From contig CAYRCC010000065.1 in NCBI GenBank assembly GCA_964422725.1, positions 1 to 7,157 on the forward strand: DNA of 7,157 bases. The letters run 5' to 3'. A program made the translations under genes and the position numbers. The notes under the pieces are model-generated. The model was not told the origin of the DNA and ran no database searches. It was given only the letters and a program-made list of their open reading frames with translations. This stretch comes from CAKSNH01 sp964422725 (GTDB taxonomy: Bacteria > Bacillota > Clostridia > UBA1381). Shown here in pieces: positions 4,737 to 7,157 of the stretch. Numbering within the stretch: the stretch's first letter is position 1; each line of letters begins with the position of its first letter.

Positions 4737-6329
4737 ATGGAAAACATCAAAAACGCAATTGCCGCCGGCAAAACCGCGCTCGGCATTGAATTCGGCTCTA
4801 CACGCATAAAGGCAGTGCTGGTCGACGAAAACAACACGCCTATCGCCTCGGGCAGCCACGAATGGGAAAACCGTCTTGAAAACGGTGTCTGGACGTATAC
4901 ACTGGAGGACATCTGGACAGGCTTGCAGGACTGCTATGCGGATATGTCAAACGATGTACATAAAAAGTACGGCACAGAGCTTACTACAATAGGTGCAATC
5001 GGATTTTCCGCAATGATGCACGGCTATATGGCTTTTGATGAGAACAAAAAACTTCTCGTTCCGTTCAGAACGTGGCGAAACGCTATGACAGCCGATGCCG
5101 CCGACGAGCTGACAAAGCTGTTTAACTTCAACATTCCGCAAAGATGGAGTGTTGCGCACCTTTATCAGGCGGTGCTCAACAGCGAAGAACACGTTTCATC
5201 AATCAAATACCAGACCACGCTTGCCGGCTATATACACTGGATGCTCAGCGGTGAATTTGTGCTCGGTGTCGGTGAAGCCTCGGGAATGTTCCCTATCGAC
5301 TCATCTACAAAGAACTATAACGAAAAAATGCTGTCGCAGTTTTCCGAGATAGAAACTGTAAAAGCACAGCCTTGGAATATCAGGGATATTCTGCCTAAGG
5401 TGCTGACAGCCGGAGAAAATGCCGGAGTGCTGACGGAGGAGGGGGCAAAACTGCTTGACGTGTCGGGCAGACTCAAACCGGGTATTGCGCTCTGTCCGCC
5501 GGAGGGTGATGCCGGAACGGGTATGGTTGCCACGAACAGCATTACAAAATGCACAGGCAACGTGTCCGCCGGAACGTCAGTGTTTGCGATGGTAGTGCTG
5601 GAAAAAGCACTCAAAAACGCGTACCCGGAAATTGACGTTGTAACAACGCCTGTAGGCGATGACGTTGCTATGGTACACGTAAACACCTGTACGTCCGACC
5701 TTAACGCGTGGGTTAATATTTTCCGCGAATTTGCCGCCGAGGCGGGATTTGAAATCAGTACACAGGAGCTTTACTCCACGCTTTACAAAAAAGCGCTTGA
5801 AGGTGATGCCGACTGCGGCGGACTGCTTGCATACAACTATTTCTCCGGCGAAAACATCACCGGTATGAGCGAGGGCAGACCGCTGTTTGTGCGCACGCCT
5901 GACAGCAATTTCAATCTTGCCAATATGATGCGTACACATCTGTACTCGGCACTCGGCACTCTCAAGCTCGGTATGGATATTCTCGCAAAGGAAAATGTAA
6001 GGATAGACAAGATGTTCGGACACGGCGGACTGTTTAAGACGAAAGACGTAGGACAGAAGTTTATGGCAGCCGCAATCAATTCTCCGGTTTCGCTTATGGA
6101 AACGGCAGGCGAAGGCGGCGCGTGGGGTATAGCGGTGCTTGCGTCGTATATGAAAACCAAAGCGGACGGTGAAACGCTTACAGACTTCCTTAACGGCAAA
6201 GTATTTGCGGACGGCTCGGTATACACGCTTGAACCTGATGCGAAAGATGTTGAAGGGTTTAATGCGTTTGCAAAACGTTATGCCGCCGGACTTCCTATCG
6301 AAAGAGCGGCTGTTGAAAATTTGAAATAA
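4737..6329 (+). CDS. FGGY-family carbohydrate kinase, probable L-ribulokinase
   Basis: Phosphorylates a pentulose or related sugar with ATP in the cytoplasm. The 530-residue protein has the two-domain FGGY fold signals: a phosphate-binding strand GIEFGSTRIKAVLVD (16-30), MMHG (93-96) where xylulokinases have QMHG for sugar binding, the likely catalytic Asp258 in GDAGTGMVA, GNVSAGTSVF, and the adenosine-side segment GHGGLFKTKDVGQKFMAAA from 428. Sequence motifs alone look xylulokinase-like and do not fix the substrate. The next gene, 12 bases on, is araD, which makes L-ribulose the best guess. Clostridium acetobutylicum uses a comparable non-AraB ribulokinase (araK), originally annotated as a generic sugar kinase. 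Translation start is secure (AAGGAGG at 4723-4729). Intact. The alternative is a xylulokinase or another ketose kinase. Confidence 0.9.
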   Translation: MENIKNAIAAGKTALGIEFGSTRIKAVLVDENNTPIASGSHEWENRLENGVWTYTLEDIWTGLQDCYADMSNDVHKKYGTELTTIGAIGFSAMMHGYMAFDENKKLLVPFRTWRNAMTADAADELTKLFNFNIPQRWSVAHLYQAVLNSEEHVSSIKYQTTLAGYIHWMLSGEFVLGVGEASGMFPIDSSTKNYNEKMLSQFSEIETVKAQPWNIRDILPKVLTAGENAGVLTEEGAKLLDVSGRLKPGIALCPPEGDAGTGMVATNSITKCTGNVSAGTSVFAMVVLEKALKNAYPEIDVVTTPVGDDVAMVHVNTCTSDLNAWVNIFREFAAEAGFEISTQELYSTLYKKALEGDADCGGLLAYNYFSGENITGMSEGRPLFVRTPDSNFNLANMMRTHLYSALGTLKLGMDILAKENVRIDKMFGHGGLFKTKDVGQKFMAAAINSPVSLMETAGEGGAWGIAVLASYMKTKADGETLTDFLNGKVFADGSVYTLEPDAKDVEGFNAFAKRYAAGLPIERAAVENLK

Positions 6330-6341
6330 GGAGAACAAAAA

Positions 6342-7034
6342 ATGCTTGAAGAACTAAAAAAGAGAGTATACGAGGCAAATATGCAGCTCCCAAAACACGG
6401 ACTTGTTACGTTTACGTGGGGCAATGTGAGCGAGATAGACAGAGAAACGGGTTATTTTGCCATTAAGCCGTCAGGAGTTGATTATGACAAATTAAAGCCT
6501 GAGGATATGGTTATTGTGGATTTGGACGGAAACAAAATCGAGGGAAAATACAATCCGTCGTCGGATACGGCAACGCATATAGAGCTTTACAAGGCGTTTA
6601 AGAACATAGGCGGTATAGTGCATACACATTCGCCGTGGGCGACCGGCTGGGCGCAGTCCGGACGTGCCATTCCGTGTTACGGAACGACACACGCCGACTA
6701 TATGTACGGCGAAATTCCGTGCGTACGAAATCTTACGAAAGAGGAAATCGACGACGCGTACGAAAAGAACACAGGCGTACTCATTGCGGACTATTTCAAG
6801 GACAAGGATTATGAGGCTATGCCGGCTGTACTGTGCAAAAATCATGGTCCGTTCACGTGGGGCAAGGACGGCGCGGAGGCTGTGCATAACGCGGTTGTAC
6901 TGGAGGAGGTTGCCAAGATGGCAGTGTTTACCGAAACGATAAATCCCGATGTACAGGAAGCACCGCAGGAGTTGAAGGACAAGCACTATTACAGAAAGCA
7001 CGGCGCAAATGCGTATTACGGTCAGGGACGGTAG
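6342..7034 (+). CDS. araD: L-ribulose-5-phosphate 4-epimerase
   Basis: Interconverts L-ribulose-5-phosphate and D-xylulose-5-phosphate, feeding arabinose carbon into the pentose phosphate or phosphoketolase routes. At 230 residues it is one shorter than the Escherichia coli enzyme (231). Class II aldolase-fold features are present: Asn28 in TWGNVS, Lys42 in IKPSGV, SSDT (73-76), zinc ligands His94 and His96 in HTHS, Asp119 in GTTHADYMYG, and His168 in KNHGPFTWG. A C-terminal KHGANAYYGQ supplies the expected His and Tyr. AAGGAG (6328-6333) overlaps the kinase stop codon and lies 8 bases before the ATG, so the two genes form a tight operon. The segment ends in a strong terminator. araA, the isomerase needed first, is absent from the window and may lie elsewhere. 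Intact and secure. Confidence 0.97.
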   Translation: MLEELKKRVYEANMQLPKHGLVTFTWGNVSEIDRETGYFAIKPSGVDYDKLKPEDMVIVDLDGNKIEGKYNPSSDTATHIELYKAFKNIGGIVHTHSPWATGWAQSGRAIPCYGTTHADYMYGEIPCVRNLTKEEIDDAYEKNTGVLIADYFKDKDYEAMPAVLCKNHGPFTWGKDGAEAVHNAVVLEEVAKMAVFTETINPDVQEAPQELKDKHYYRKHGANAYYGQGR

Positions 7035-7064
7035 TTCCTTATTGCAAGGAAGCGGAAGCCGCTT
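7035..7064. repeat. Two small hairpins directly after araD
   Basis: TTCCTT (7035-7040) pairs with AAGGAA (7046-7051) around ATTGC, and AAGCGG (7050-7055) pairs with CCGCTT (7059-7064) around AAG. They share two bases (7050-7051), so the full forms of both cannot exist together. They start at the base after the araD stop and precede the main terminator. They could slow 3' exonuclease trimming of the transcript, but that is inference. Confidence 0.6.
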
Positions 7065-7065
7065 T

Positions 7066-7101
7066 GGGTTACAAGGGTGTTACCCTTGTAACCCTTTTTT
7101 T
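7066..7101 (+). terminator. Strong intrinsic terminator closing the kinase-araD operon
   Basis: GGGTTACAAGGGT (7066-7078) and ACCCTTGTAACCC (7082-7094) are perfect 13-bp reverse complements around a GTT loop, followed by seven T (7095-7101). The core AAGGGT/ACCCTT and the flanking sequence match the hairpin repeats at the start of the window in inverted orientation, so a dispersed repeat seems to act as the terminator. Confidence 0.93.
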
Positions 7102-7136
7102 GGCGGTTACCGCAATTTCAGCGGTTGACGAACCGC
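7102..7136. repeat. Conserved GGCGGTTACCG repeat segment with terminal hairpin
   Basis: GGCGGTTACCGCAATTTCAG begins at 7102. It closely matches the reverse complement of about 312-330 (GGCGGTTATCGTTATTTAG) and, less well, that of about 229-246. A hairpin follows, GCGGTT (7121-7126) with AACCGC (7131-7136) around GACG. No gene is visible in the final 120 bases of the window. Confidence 0.6.
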
Positions 7137-7157
7137 CGACTGTTTGCGCAAGCGCGA

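Noticed and set aside
5577..6338. 253-codon minus-strand open frame
   Set aside because: It is antisense to the FGGY kinase. Its composition is that expected of a shadow frame, and no start signal or domain was seen.

Overview
The window looks like chromosomal DNA of a Gram-positive anaerobe of class Clostridia, probably a gut Oscillospirales or Lachnospirales relative. This rests on strong AGGAG-type ribosome binding sites, a single-chain glycyl-tRNA synthetase, a YlbF-family protein, a beta-type DAHP synthase, compact same-strand operons closed by hairpin-plus-T-run terminators, and hairpin-rich intergenic repeats. No genus can be named from the sequence alone. All supported genes are on the + strand, and the content is mainly core metabolism. 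I see no phage, transposase, CRISPR or defence genes and no convincing new system.

Layout. Positions 1-415 hold no gene. They carry a chain of hairpins, including two tandem copies of a repeat of about 82 bp and a series of AAGGGG/CCCCTT stem-loops that ends just before the first ribosome binding site. A first probable transcription unit (416-2665) encodes a small YlbF/YmcA-family protein with a cysteine-rich tail, DAHP synthase (first step of aromatic amino acid synthesis) and prephenate dehydratase (phenylalanine branch). It closes with a strong terminator at 2672-2712. A second unit (promoter near 2766-2806) encodes glycyl-tRNA synthetase after an unusually long leader, then a 67-residue XRE-type DNA-binding protein, and ends at a terminator at 4566-4608. 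A third unit (near-consensus promoter at 4660-4688) encodes an FGGY-family sugar kinase and L-ribulose-5-phosphate 4-epimerase. It ends at a 13-bp hairpin terminator at 7066-7101.

How the genes work together. aroF and pheA overlap by four bases and supply entry to the shikimate pathway and phenylpyruvate for phenylalanine. The kinase and AraD are consistent with steps two and three of L-arabinose use: L-ribulose to L-ribulose-5-phosphate to D-xylulose-5-phosphate. The isomerase AraA is not in the window. The glyQS unit is housekeeping.

The most interesting material is non-coding. A repeat family with a hairpin next to a conserved GGCGGTTAYCG motif occurs twice in one orientation near the start, and once inverted at the far end, where it supplies the araD terminator. 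The glyQS leader is long, can pair in mutually exclusive ways and contains a doubtful 60-codon reading frame that overlaps the synthetase start.
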